Positions 1 through 6,290 of a DNA stretch of 12,199 nucleotides are shown piece by piece; the stretch's first letter is position 1; every line of letters starts with the position of its first letter. A program made the translations under genes and the position numbers. Below the pieces are notes generated by a model, which was not told the origin of the DNA, did not search any database, and saw only the letters and a program-made list of their open reading frames with translations. Source of the stretch: Pseudomonadota bacterium (GTDB lineage Bacteria > Myxococcota_A > Polyangia > Polyangiales > Polyangiaceae); assembly GCA_023411445.1 (NCBI GenBank), contig JAEYOT010000333.1, positions 1 through 12,199 of the forward strand, written 5' to 3'.

Positions 1-2
1 GG

Positions 3-242
3 GTTTATGTCTTCACCCCGCGCGGCGATATTATCGATCTGCCTTCCGGCGCGACGCCGATTGACTTCGCTTACCACGTCCACACGGATGTGGGCAACCG
101 CTGCCGCGGTGCGAAGGTGAACGGTAAACTGGTCCCGCTCGATTACGTCCTTAAGACCGGCGATAAGGTTGAGATTCTAACCGCCAAGCGCGGCGGACCC
201 AGCCGGGACTGGCTCAACACCAACCTGGAGCTGATGCTGTGA
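3..242 (+). CDS. relA: RelA-like (p)ppGpp synthetase, TGS-domain fragment (5' end outside window, early stop)
   Basis: The frame is open from the window edge to a TGA at 240-242 and gives 79 residues. It begins [16 protein letters not shown], continues with [15 protein letters not shown] and [10 protein letters not shown], and reaches [12 protein letters not shown]. This is the TGS domain of long RelA/SpoT stringent-response enzymes, which senses ribosome or acyl-carrier state in the regulatory half of the protein. The wording ([17 protein letters not shown]) resembles beta/gammaproteobacterial RelA more than the deltaproteobacterial form. Family members continue after SRDWLN-x-NL with a helical domain, a zinc-finger/CC domain and an ACT domain, several hundred residues in all. 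Here four residues (ELML) and a stop follow instead. The catalytic half would lie upstream of the window. Codons here are somewhat less G/C-rich than in the genes to the right. It could be a truncated gene, a transferred remnant, or an assembly chimera. Domain identity is firm; gene status is not. Confidence 0.8.
   Translation, partial: VYVFTPRGDIIDLPSGATPIDFAYHVHTDVGNRCRGAKVNGKLVPLDYVLKTGDKVEILTAKRGGPSRDWLNTNLELML
227..230 (+). promoter_or_regulatory. Shine-Dalgarno GGAG for the gene at 239
   Basis: GGAG lies 8 bases before the GTG at 239 and supports that start for the degenerate kinase-like protein. It also lies inside the last few codons of the RelA-type frame, exactly where homology to RelA runs out. 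The sequence native to the downstream gene may therefore begin at about this point. Confidence 0.5.
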
Positions 243-757
243 GCGAAAACCCGTCCTCCCCGCCGGCGCCGGCCGGCAGCGTGGCGCTGGCCAGGCGCAA
301 CCCGCACGAGCAATGGCGCGATCCGGAGTGGCAGCGGCTCTGGCTCACCATCGACAAGCTCAGTTGGCAGACGCTGGCGCTCGTGCCCGCTGGTGATGGT
401 GCTACTGCGGACTTCACGCTCGGCCTAGCAGTCAATCTCTCACGCATCGGGATGACGCACTTGGGGCGCCCGATTCAAGTGGCTGACGCTACAGAGGTGG
501 CGCTGAACCAGATGAGCGGCTTCCTCGGGGACGTCCGCGCTTACACGGACGCGGGAGACCGCTTGCTGGTCGCGCTGCCGCCGGTGAACAAGAGCCCCAC
601 CACTGCTGCCATCGCCAAGGCAACGGACGCTGCGATCTTGTGCGTGCTGCTCGAGCACATGAGCTCGGCCCAAGCGAAGCAGACGATCAAGGCGATCGGG
701 CCCTCCCGCTTCTTGGGCACCGTCGTCATTCAGCCGGACGGTAAGCCCGCCGGCTGA
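239..757 (+). CDS. Degenerate BY-kinase/ParA-fold protein of polysaccharide locus (P-loop lysine missing)
   Basis: The product has 172 residues. After a Pro/Ala-rich N-terminus (1-20), the layout matches the CpsD/Wzc-type tyrosine kinase fold. A strand leads to [15 protein letters not shown] (46-60) where the family has a Walker A loop of the form GEGKS/T, then a helix [11 protein letters not shown] (61-71), VADATE (81-86) at the Walker A' position, and LLVALPPV (109-116) at the Walker B position (normally ending DTPP). A helix and strand [11 protein letters not shown] (128-138) and a final [14 protein letters not shown] (153-166) complete the fold. The Walker A lysine is replaced by Ala55 and the Walker B aspartate is absent, and there is no C-terminal tyrosine cluster. 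ATP hydrolysis and kinase activity are therefore unlikely. Such proteins sit beside Wzz-type co-polymerases in exopolysaccharide loci, and here the Wzz gene lies about 2.2 kb downstream. The inferred role is a non-catalytic cytoplasmic partner or regulator of chain-length control. The GTG start overlaps the preceding TGA by two bases (GTGA). The fold assignment is by motif order only. Confidence 0.6.
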   Translation: MSENPSSPPAPAGSVALARRNPHEQWRDPEWQRLWLTIDKLSWQTLALVPAGDGATADFTLGLAVNLSRIGMTHLGRPIQVADATEVALNQMSGFLGDVRAYTDAGDRLLVALPPVNKSPTTAAIAKATDAAILCVLLEHMSSAQAKQTIKAIGPSRFLGTVVIQPDGKPAG

Positions 758-760
758 GAG

Positions 761-2881
761 TTAGGGCTTGGCTTTGGGCTGCAGGTCCAGATCCAAGACC
801 GCGAACGAGTAGGGCGGCAGGGTGGCGCTCACGCCCTTGGCGTGGGGCTGGGCACGCTCCACGAGCTCGAGTGCTTGGCTGTGCGCGTCGAACGCGAACA
901 TACGCACGGCGCTGGGAACCGGGCAGCCCTGCAGCTGCACGGTGGCCTTACTGCTGCGTGCCGGGTCACGGTTGACCAGGACGAGCACGACCCGGCCGCC
1001 GGCGTCGTCGCGGGAAGCGAACAAGGAGACGCGGTCCGTGTCCCGGGTCGGGAGCGACGTGTCCTGAAAGCGCCCGCCGTTGCCGTCGAAATTGCGGAAC
1101 GCTCGGAACGCCCAGTAGGTGGGTGAGGTCGGCTTGGGCTTGCCCCAGTAGAAGGCCGAGTCCAACCGCTGTTGTCCAAAGCGACCGAGCACCTCGGCCG
1201 TGGCGATGCCGCCGCTGATGTGATCTTCGGCGCCGAAGCTCCACTCGCCGAGGGAGATCTTCAGGCCGGGGTAGTTGGTCGCCACCCACTCGCGCATGCG
1301 AGGGATGAGCCGGATCACGTCCGCCACCCAGGACTCGTCCTTGTAGGTGCTGTCCCACAGCGAGCGCGTCGACCGGATGCGCAGCTCACTCGTCTCTGGA
1401 TCGGTGCGCTCCTCGTGACCGAAGATGCCTTCGGGCGTGGGGTAGAAGTGGAGGTCCAACACATCCAACAGGCGCTTGCCGGTCTTCTTCTCGTACTGGG
1501 CTAGCTGCTGCAGGTACCAAGTCACCAAGGGCAGGTCGTTATGGCGCCGGCGATCGGGGCGCAGCATCCAGCCAGCCTCGCGATCTTCGGCCGAGTACAT
1601 GTAGCCGGTCCAGCCCCACTCTGCGGGCCCGGCGATCACCGCGCCTGGATCCGCTTCGCGGATCACCGAAGCATAGCGGATGGTGCGGTCGAGCAGCTCG
1701 TCGTAGGTGAGCGGCTGCGGGTGCACGTCGCGGTGCGTCTCGTTCCACAGCGTCGGCTCGTTGTCGAGGATGTACATATGCACGCCGCGCCAGCCGCGCG
1801 CTTGGTCGTCGGCGACGAGGCGGCGGATCCAGTCGCGGATCAGCTCCGGTGGCGCGGGGATGCTGGTCTGCGTGGGCGGCCCCGGCTCGATCGGCTTGCC
1901 CGCTGGCGTGAAGCCGTCGCCCGCCTCCGGCACGTCCGGATCGAACTTGCGTTGCTGCGGCCACTTGGAACGCGGAAAACCGACCGCCTTGTCGTCCTTG
2001 GCTATCCAGCCGATTAGCGGGACGACCAGCGCGGTGGGCTGCCGCTTCTCTGCGTTGCCCTTGATCCAGCTGAAGACGTTGCCCTCGGCGCGCACGTTGC
2101 GGAAGTACCAGTCACTGCCGGTGTTCCAAGCGCCAAGCTCCCAGTTGGTGCGCGTGAGCGTGTTGCCGCCGATGCGGTGCGCGCTCTGCCCACTGCTCCA
2201 GTCGTCGCTGGAGCTACCGTAGATCATTGGATCGATAGTGTGTGACGCACCTCGACACAGCACGGTCAGAGCATCGCTGCGCGTCGCCCCGAGCACGGCT
2301 TCGTGACTGCCTGGCTTCGTCAGCACCACCTTGTCCAGCGAGACCCACTCGTTTCCCACCACGCCGGTCGCCGCGATGACGATGCGATCGAACGGCTGTC
2401 GCGCTGCGTCCAGCTCTTGCCACGGGACCAGCACCTCACGCCAGCCATCCTCGACCTGCGCGATGTGTCGCGGCTCGATCTTGACTCTGGGTGACTCGCT
2501 CCCGCCAGTCCGCTTGAGCTGCACGCTGAGGAAGTCGTAGCGGTCGAACGGCACCTTGAGCCGAAACGACAGCCCGCCGAAGCGCGCGGGCAGCTCGTCG
2601 TGATGGAAGGTGATACCGCCGAAGCCGCCGAACACGATCTGTGCGGGGCCGCTGTCGAGCTTGTGCTGGCCCCAGCCCCAGTCCTCCCAGCCCTGCGCTA
2701 GCTTGCCGTCGTAGATCGTCTCTTCCACCTGCAGCGGCTGGGCCACGCGCGAAAGCGGCTGTGAGATCTCCTGCGCCGCCAACGCCGCCGCGCGCTCGAG
2801 CGCTCGCCGGTGCAGGGCGAAGAGACCGGCGCCCACCGCCAGCGCGGACACCGCCAGGGAAACGATCAGCTTCTTGTTCAC
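761..2881 (-). CDS. Membrane-anchored glycoside hydrolase family 44 (endo-beta-1,4-glucanase/xyloglucanase type)
   Basis: The product has 706 residues. An N-terminal hydrophobic segment (about 5-23) follows MNKK, with no lipobox or clear cleavage site, so it is a signal anchor or signal peptide placing the enzyme outside the cytoplasm. Residues about 56-188 form a beta-rich, CBM-like module. The GH44 barrel follows with RIGGNTLTRTNWE (236-248), DNEPTLWNETHRD (373-385), GPAEWGWTGYMYS (418-430), GKRLLDVLDLHFYP (468-481), LGEWSFGAEDHISGG (544-558) and FRNFDGNGGRF (595-605). Glu375 in DNEP is the expected acid/base and Glu546 in GEW the expected nucleophile. A C-terminal beta domain (about 610-700) is typical for the family. 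Characterised GH44 enzymes cut internal beta-1,4 links in cellulose, xyloglucan or related glycans by a retaining mechanism. The gene is divergent from the Wzz gene and converges on the kinase-like gene with a 3-base gap, so it lies inside the polysaccharide locus but has its own transcript. A role in trimming or releasing the local polymer is inferred. The start is GTG at 2881 with a good ribosome site. Confidence 0.9.
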   Translation of the reverse strand: MNKKLIVSLAVSALAVGAGLFALHRRALERAAALAAQEISQPLSRVAQPLQVEETIYDGKLAQGWEDWGWGQHKLDSGPAQIVFGGFGGITFHHDELPARFGGLSFRLKVPFDRYDFLSVQLKRTGGSESPRVKIEPRHIAQVEDGWREVLVPWQELDAARQPFDRIVIAATGVVGNEWVSLDKVVLTKPGSHEAVLGATRSDALTVLCRGASHTIDPMIYGSSSDDWSSGQSAHRIGGNTLTRTNWELGAWNTGSDWYFRNVRAEGNVFSWIKGNAEKRQPTALVVPLIGWIAKDDKAVGFPRSKWPQQRKFDPDVPEAGDGFTPAGKPIEPGPPTQTSIPAPPELIRDWIRRLVADDQARGWRGVHMYILDNEPTLWNETHRDVHPQPLTYDELLDRTIRYASVIREADPGAVIAGPAEWGWTGYMYSAEDREAGWMLRPDRRRHNDLPLVTWYLQQLAQYEKKTGKRLLDVLDLHFYPTPEGIFGHEERTDPETSELRIRSTRSLWDSTYKDESWVADVIRLIPRMREWVATNYPGLKISLGEWSFGAEDHISGGIATAEVLGRFGQQRLDSAFYWGKPKPTSPTYWAFRAFRNFDGNGGRFQDTSLPTRDTDRVSLFASRDDAGGRVVLVLVNRDPARSSKATVQLQGCPVPSAVRMFAFDAHSQALELVERAQPHAKGVSATLPPYSFAVLDLDLQPKAKP

Positions 2882-3014
2882 CGCTGCTTCCCCTACCCTA
2901 GCTGGATTGCTCCGGCCACAAACTGCCGATGGTACGGCGTGGTCCTGGGCCGTGTTTGCGCGCCAATTGACGCGGCACTATGCTGCCGGCCGCTCAGTGG
3001 TCGGAGCTTATCGA
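2882..3014. promoter_or_regulatory. Divergent promoter region between GH44 and Wzz-like genes
   Basis: These 133 bases separate the divergent starts at 2881 (minus) and 3015 (plus). GGAG at 3003-3006 is the ribosome site for the plus-strand gene, 8 bases before ATG. A weak sigma70-like pair, TTTGCG at 2955-2960 and TATGCT at 2979-2984 with an 18-base spacer, points toward the Wzz operon, but the match is poor. No strong operator repeat was seen. The Wzz frame stays open upstream to 2874, but that extra sequence lacks a ribosome site and overlaps the GH44 start, so it is treated as non-coding. Confidence 0.4.
2889..2894 (-). promoter_or_regulatory. Shine-Dalgarno AGGGGA for the GH44 gene
   Basis: Read on the minus strand, AGGGGA lies 7 bases before the GTG at 2881. 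It supports the GTG start and places the translation signal within the divergent intergenic region. Confidence 0.55.
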
Positions 3015-4523
3015 ATGGCGATAGAAGAAGAGCAAGGCGAGCAGCAGGACGAGGAACAAGCGGAAGGTGGCATTTCGCTGGAGCTCGTCAAGAGCTACCT
3101 AGCCTTCGCGTCTCGCGCCCTCCGCGCGCGGGTGAAGCTGGCGATCGGGATTGGGCTGACCGGCTTGCTCTTGACGATCGCCGTGCACCAGCTGTTTCCG
3201 CGAACGTTCCGCTGCACCACGATCCTGATGGGTGTCTACAACCCCGTCCTGGATGGCGATCGCGATCGCAGCGCCTTCTCCGGCGCGCAGGGCTTGATCA
3301 TGCGCCGCGAGAACCTCGAGGCTATCGTGCGCGAGACCGGCCTGATCAAGAAGATGGCCGAGCGTCGCCCGCCGCTGCTCAAGCTAAAGGACAACCTGCG
3401 CCTGTGGCTGCTCGGTCCGCTCCCGGAGAAGTACCAGATGGACGGTCTGGTCAGCACGCTCGAGAATCGCATCAGCGCCTTCACCGATCAGGACGACAAC
3501 CTAAACATCAACGCGGACTGGAACGACGCGCTCACCGCCAAGGAGCTGTCGGAGGCCGCGAAGGACAGCTTCTTGCGAGCGCGGCAGAGCATCGAGATCT
3601 CGGCGTTCGAGGACAAGATGTCGATTTTGGACGCGCACGCCGCGAAGCTGCGCAGCGAGATCGACGGTTTGGCGCAGCAGCTCAGAGCTGCCGCTGACGA
3701 GAAGACCGCGCAGGTGACGAAATCCGTGACGGCGAGCAAGGCCGCCACGACGGAGCCCGCCGCGCCGGCACCGGTGCGCGTGGCACCCAAGGCCCCCGCC
3801 GTCGACACCGAGCTGCCGGTGGTGCGGGAAAAGCTGGCGAAGGTCAAGGCCAAGCTGGAAGCCGCCGAGAGCGAGCGGAAAGGCCGCATGCGCGACGAGC
3901 AGGCCAAGCTGGACGAGCTGAAGCTGAAGCTGACGCCCAACCACCCGCAAGTGGCCACGCAGGCCGAGCGCGTGGCGATGGCGTCCCAGGTCTCGTCGGA
4001 GCTGGCCTTGTTGCGCTCGGAGGCTGCCGATCTGGAGAGTCAGGTCAAGCAACGAGAGGCGCTGGCGAAGAGCAGCGGCGCCGCCGTGGCAGGGGGCACC
4101 GCCGCTGGGCGCGCCACGGGCGCCAGCGCGGTCAGCCCAGCTGAGCCGTTGCCCGCCGAGATCATGGCGCTGCTCGGCAAGCAGGACGACTCGGATCCGG
4201 CGCTCACAGCGCAGCTCTCTGGAGCGATCGTCCGCTACGGCGCGGTGCGTGATGAGGTCCGCGCCGGAAAGATCTCGCTCGACACGGCGCAGGCGGCCTT
4301 CAATCATCGCTACAAGCTGGTCGTCCCGCCGGATATCCCGAACGCGCCCATCAAGCCGAAGGCCATCGTGATCTTGGGCGCCGGCATCGTGGTCTCGCTG
4401 CTGCTCGCGTTGATCGTTCCGGTGCTGCTGCAGCTCAGGAACGGTACGCTGGTCGAGTACTGGCAGGTGCATCAATTTCAGCTGCCGGTGCTGGCTCAGC
4501 TGCGCCTACCCCCGAAGAGCTGA
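3015..4523 (+). CDS. Wzz/GumC-type polysaccharide co-polymerase (chain-length regulator), no kinase domain
   Basis: From ATG 3015 the product has 502 residues. An acidic cytoplasmic N-terminus (1-25) precedes TM1 (about 41-62). A long periplasmic region carries coiled-coil stretches (about 173-230 and 266-350), and TM2 (about 450-473) follows the proline-rich PPDIPNAPIKPKA (438-450) that marks this family. LKLTPNHPQVATQAE (304-318) is the L-x-x-x-HP-x-V signature common in GumC/ExoP-type co-polymerases. Two Ala/Pro/Gly-rich insertions (about 236-264 and 352-380) break the coiled coil. A tail of about 29 residues follows TM2 where ExoP/Wzc proteins carry a BY-kinase, so any kinase partner must be separate. 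The closest candidate in view is the degenerate protein at 239-757. Family members form inner-membrane oligomers that set polymer length together with Wzy. It is the first gene of a run with the 56-aa gene and the Wzy-like gene. ATG 3015 was chosen over the upstream in-frame 2874 because of GGAG at 3003-3006 and the acidic N-terminus. Confidence 0.85.
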   Translation: MAIEEEQGEQQDEEQAEGGISLELVKSYLAFASRALRARVKLAIGIGLTGLLLTIAVHQLFPRTFRCTTILMGVYNPVLDGDRDRSAFSGAQGLIMRRENLEAIVRETGLIKKMAERRPPLLKLKDNLRLWLLGPLPEKYQMDGLVSTLENRISAFTDQDDNLNINADWNDALTAKELSEAAKDSFLRARQSIEISAFEDKMSILDAHAAKLRSEIDGLAQQLRAAADEKTAQVTKSVTASKAATTEPAAPAPVRVAPKAPAVDTELPVVREKLAKVKAKLEAAESERKGRMRDEQAKLDELKLKLTPNHPQVATQAERVAMASQVSSELALLRSEAADLESQVKQREALAKSSGAAVAGGTAAGRATGASAVSPAEPLPAEIMALLGKQDDSDPALTAQLSGAIVRYGAVRDEVRAGKISLDTAQAAFNHRYKLVVPPDIPNAPIKPKAIVILGAGIVVSLLLALIVPVLLQLRNGTLVEYWQVHQFQLPVLAQLRLPPKS

Positions 4524-4542
4524 GCCGCGCCGACTCGCCGTC

Positions 4543-4713
4543 ATGAAGAAGCTCATCCTGCTCTCGTTCATCATCATGGCGATTTTGATTCCGGCGCGGG
4601 CGGCGCGCGCGAAGGACGCGAAGGTGGGCCTGAAGAAGACGCTCACTCAGATGAGCGTGTTCAGCTTCATTTACGTGTTCTTGCTGCTCTACGTTTGGCC
4701 GCGGCTCAACTGA
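4543..4713 (+). CDS. Unrecognised 56-aa small membrane protein of the polysaccharide operon
   Basis: ATG 4543 to TGA 4711-4713 encodes 56 residues. The N-terminus has a classic Sec signal layout: MKK, a hydrophobic core LILLSFIIMAILI, then PARAARA followed by KDAK, giving AxA cleavage options near residues 20-23. The remainder has a basic stretch (KVGLKK) and one transmembrane segment (about 37-52), ending VWPRLN. If cleaved, the mature protein has about 33 residues with one membrane span; if not, it is a two-span hairpin. Coding support comes from about 91% G/C at third positions, a 19-base gap from the Wzz stop, and a TGATG overlap with the Wzy-like start that suggests translational coupling. 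No clear Shine-Dalgarno site precedes it. I recognise no family. An accessory subunit of the Wzz/Wzy assembly is an inference from position alone. Confidence 0.7.
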   Translation: MKKLILLSFIIMAILIPARAARAKDAKVGLKKTLTQMSVFSFIYVFLLLYVWPRLN

Positions 4714-6278
4714 TGGCCAAGGGCAAGTCTCCGCCCGAAGCCAAGACCGCATTCATCGTGGCGATGGTGCTGGTCGTCATCGCCAGCCTGGTGAACACGG
4801 CGGCCGTCTCCTGGCTGCTGGCGCCGTTCATCATCCTGCTGGCCGTCTTCGCCATCCTGCGCGCCCGCGTGGCCGACACGATGCTGGTGCTGATGTTCTT
4901 CGCGCTCGTGCTGGAGAACCCGTCCGAGCGCCCAGCGGCAGGGTTTTGGGAGACCCCGTTCTATCTGTTCGGCGCGCTGATCCTGATTCACATCAAGAAC
5001 GTCATCGACCTCCCGATTCCGATCGGGGGCATGGACATGATGCTGCTCTTGACGATGGCCGTGGCGTACTCGCGCCAGCGCCAGCGAGCAGCCGCCGGCG
5101 TGCCGCCCACCCCGCGCCCGATGGTGCGGCTGGCCTACCTCTCCCTAATCGCGACCTTCATGGCGTTCATGGTGGGGAAGATCCGGGGCGGCGCGGATAA
5201 CTCGATGGCCATCTGGCAGGCCGACCGGGTGACGTACCTGCCGATAGTATTCTTGTTGTTCGCGGCCGGGCTCGAGACGCAGAACGACTACATCCGCGCC
5301 GGCAAAGTCCTGCTCCTTTCTAGCCTGATTCGCGCCAGCCAGGCCATGTACGTGCGGGCGACGGTGATTGTTCCGCCCGACCCCATCACCGGCGAGCCGG
5401 GCATGCCCTACGCCACGACGCACAACGACTCGATCACGTTCGCCATGAGCGCCGTGCTCCTGGCGGTGATCTTCATCGAGCGCTTGGACAAGAAGCACAA
5501 ACGCTTCGCCCTCCTAGCCATACCGATCTTGGTCGGCGGCATGCTGGCCAACAACCGGCGCATGGTATGGCTGCAGATCATGATGGCGCTCGGCACCATC
5601 TATCTCATCACCGAGCGCAACAAGATTAAGAGGAAGCTCGAGCGCTATCTGATGCTCGCCTCTCCGCTCGCTCTGGTCTACATCGCCGTCGGCTGGAGCT
5701 CCAAGGCCAAGATCTTCAAGCCGGTGCAGACCATCCGCTCCGCGGTGGACACGAGCGAGAAGGCGCAGGATTCCTCGACGCTGTGGCGTGAGATCGAGAA
5801 CTACGATCTGATTTACACCATCAAGCAGCACCCCATCTTCGGCTCCGGGCTGGGTCACCCATTCTGGGAGATCATCCCGCTACCGGCGGTCGACTACCCG
5901 ATGGAGCGCTTCATCCCCCACAATAGCTTGCTCGGCATCTTCGCGTTCTACGGCGTGATCGGCGTGATCGGGCTCACGCTGTTGTGGGTGGCCGGCGTTT
6001 ACTTCGCGATCCGCTCCTATCATTTCTGCAAGCACCCCTACGACAAGGCGGCGGCGCTGGTCTGCTTCTCGTCCGTGCTCGTCTATTTGGTGCAGACGTT
6101 CGGCGACATCGGCATCGGCTGCTGGGCGGGGGTGTTCACGGTTTCGTGCAGCCTCGCCACGGCTTGCAAGCTAGCCGTCAGCAGCGGCGCGTGGATCGAG
6201 GCTCCCCGGCGCCGACCGCGCCCGCAGGCCAGACCCTCACCGGCTGCGAATCGCCCGGGGGCGGTGGGGCAGAGCTGA
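4713..6278 (+). CDS. Wzy/O-antigen-ligase-family membrane protein (polysaccharide polymerase or ligase)
   Basis: From ATG 4713 the product has 521 residues with roughly 10-12 hydrophobic segments and a basic, proline-rich cytoplasmic tail (about 497-521). Motifs of the Wzy_C/O-antigen ligase superfamily are visible. These are LANNRRMVWLQ (278-288), an Arg-bearing motif after a membrane span; a large external loop holding STLWREIENYDLI (355-367) and GSGLGHPF (377-384); and PHNSLLGIFAFYGVIGVIGL (402-421), the HNS-L-x(7)-G motif at the end of the loop. These enzymes join undecaprenyl-linked repeat units in the periplasm (Wzy) or move a glycan onto an acceptor (WaaL/PglL), and the two classes cannot be told apart by motif alone. 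The Wzz neighbour favours a polymerase. The start overlaps the stop of the 56-aa gene in TGATG; the upstream in-frame TTG at 4695 is less likely. The gene converges on the GT2 gene with a 7-base gap. Confidence 0.82.
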   Translation: MAKGKSPPEAKTAFIVAMVLVVIASLVNTAAVSWLLAPFIILLAVFAILRARVADTMLVLMFFALVLENPSERPAAGFWETPFYLFGALILIHIKNVIDLPIPIGGMDMMLLLTMAVAYSRQRQRAAAGVPPTPRPMVRLAYLSLIATFMAFMVGKIRGGADNSMAIWQADRVTYLPIVFLLFAAGLETQNDYIRAGKVLLLSSLIRASQAMYVRATVIVPPDPITGEPGMPYATTHNDSITFAMSAVLLAVIFIERLDKKHKRFALLAIPILVGGMLANNRRMVWLQIMMALGTIYLITERNKIKRKLERYLMLASPLALVYIAVGWSSKAKIFKPVQTIRSAVDTSEKAQDSSTLWREIENYDLIYTIKQHPIFGSGLGHPFWEIIPLPAVDYPMERFIPHNSLLGIFAFYGVIGVIGLTLLWVAGVYFAIRSYHFCKHPYDKAAALVCFSSVLVYLVQTFGDIGIGCWAGVFTVSCSLATACKLAVSSGAWIEAPRRRPRPQARPSPAANRPGAVGQS

Positions 6279-6290
6279 GCCGCGCTCAGC
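6274..6290. terminator. Small palindrome at convergent stops (possible bidirectional terminator)
   Basis: GCTGAGC at 6274-6280 and GCTCAGC at 6284-6290 form a perfect 7-bp stem with a 3-base loop. The left arm contains the stop codon of the polymerase gene (6276-6278) and the right arm contains the stop codon of the opposing GT2 gene (6286-6288). Neither strand has a T-tract after the stem, so intrinsic termination is uncertain. Confidence 0.4.

Noticed and set aside
2874..3014. Upstream extension of the Wzz-like gene by 47 codons
   Set aside because: The extension overlaps the GH44 start, has no ribosome site, and is unlike Wzz N-termini. ATG 3015 has GGAG eight bases upstream and begins an acidic cytoplasmic tail.
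3501..4475. Long minus-strand frame opposite the Wzz-like gene
   Set aside because: Its translation is low-complexity, rich in Arg, Gln, His and Gly, as expected for the antisense of a GC-rich coding sequence. No domain motif appears, and the plus-strand frame has clear family motifs.
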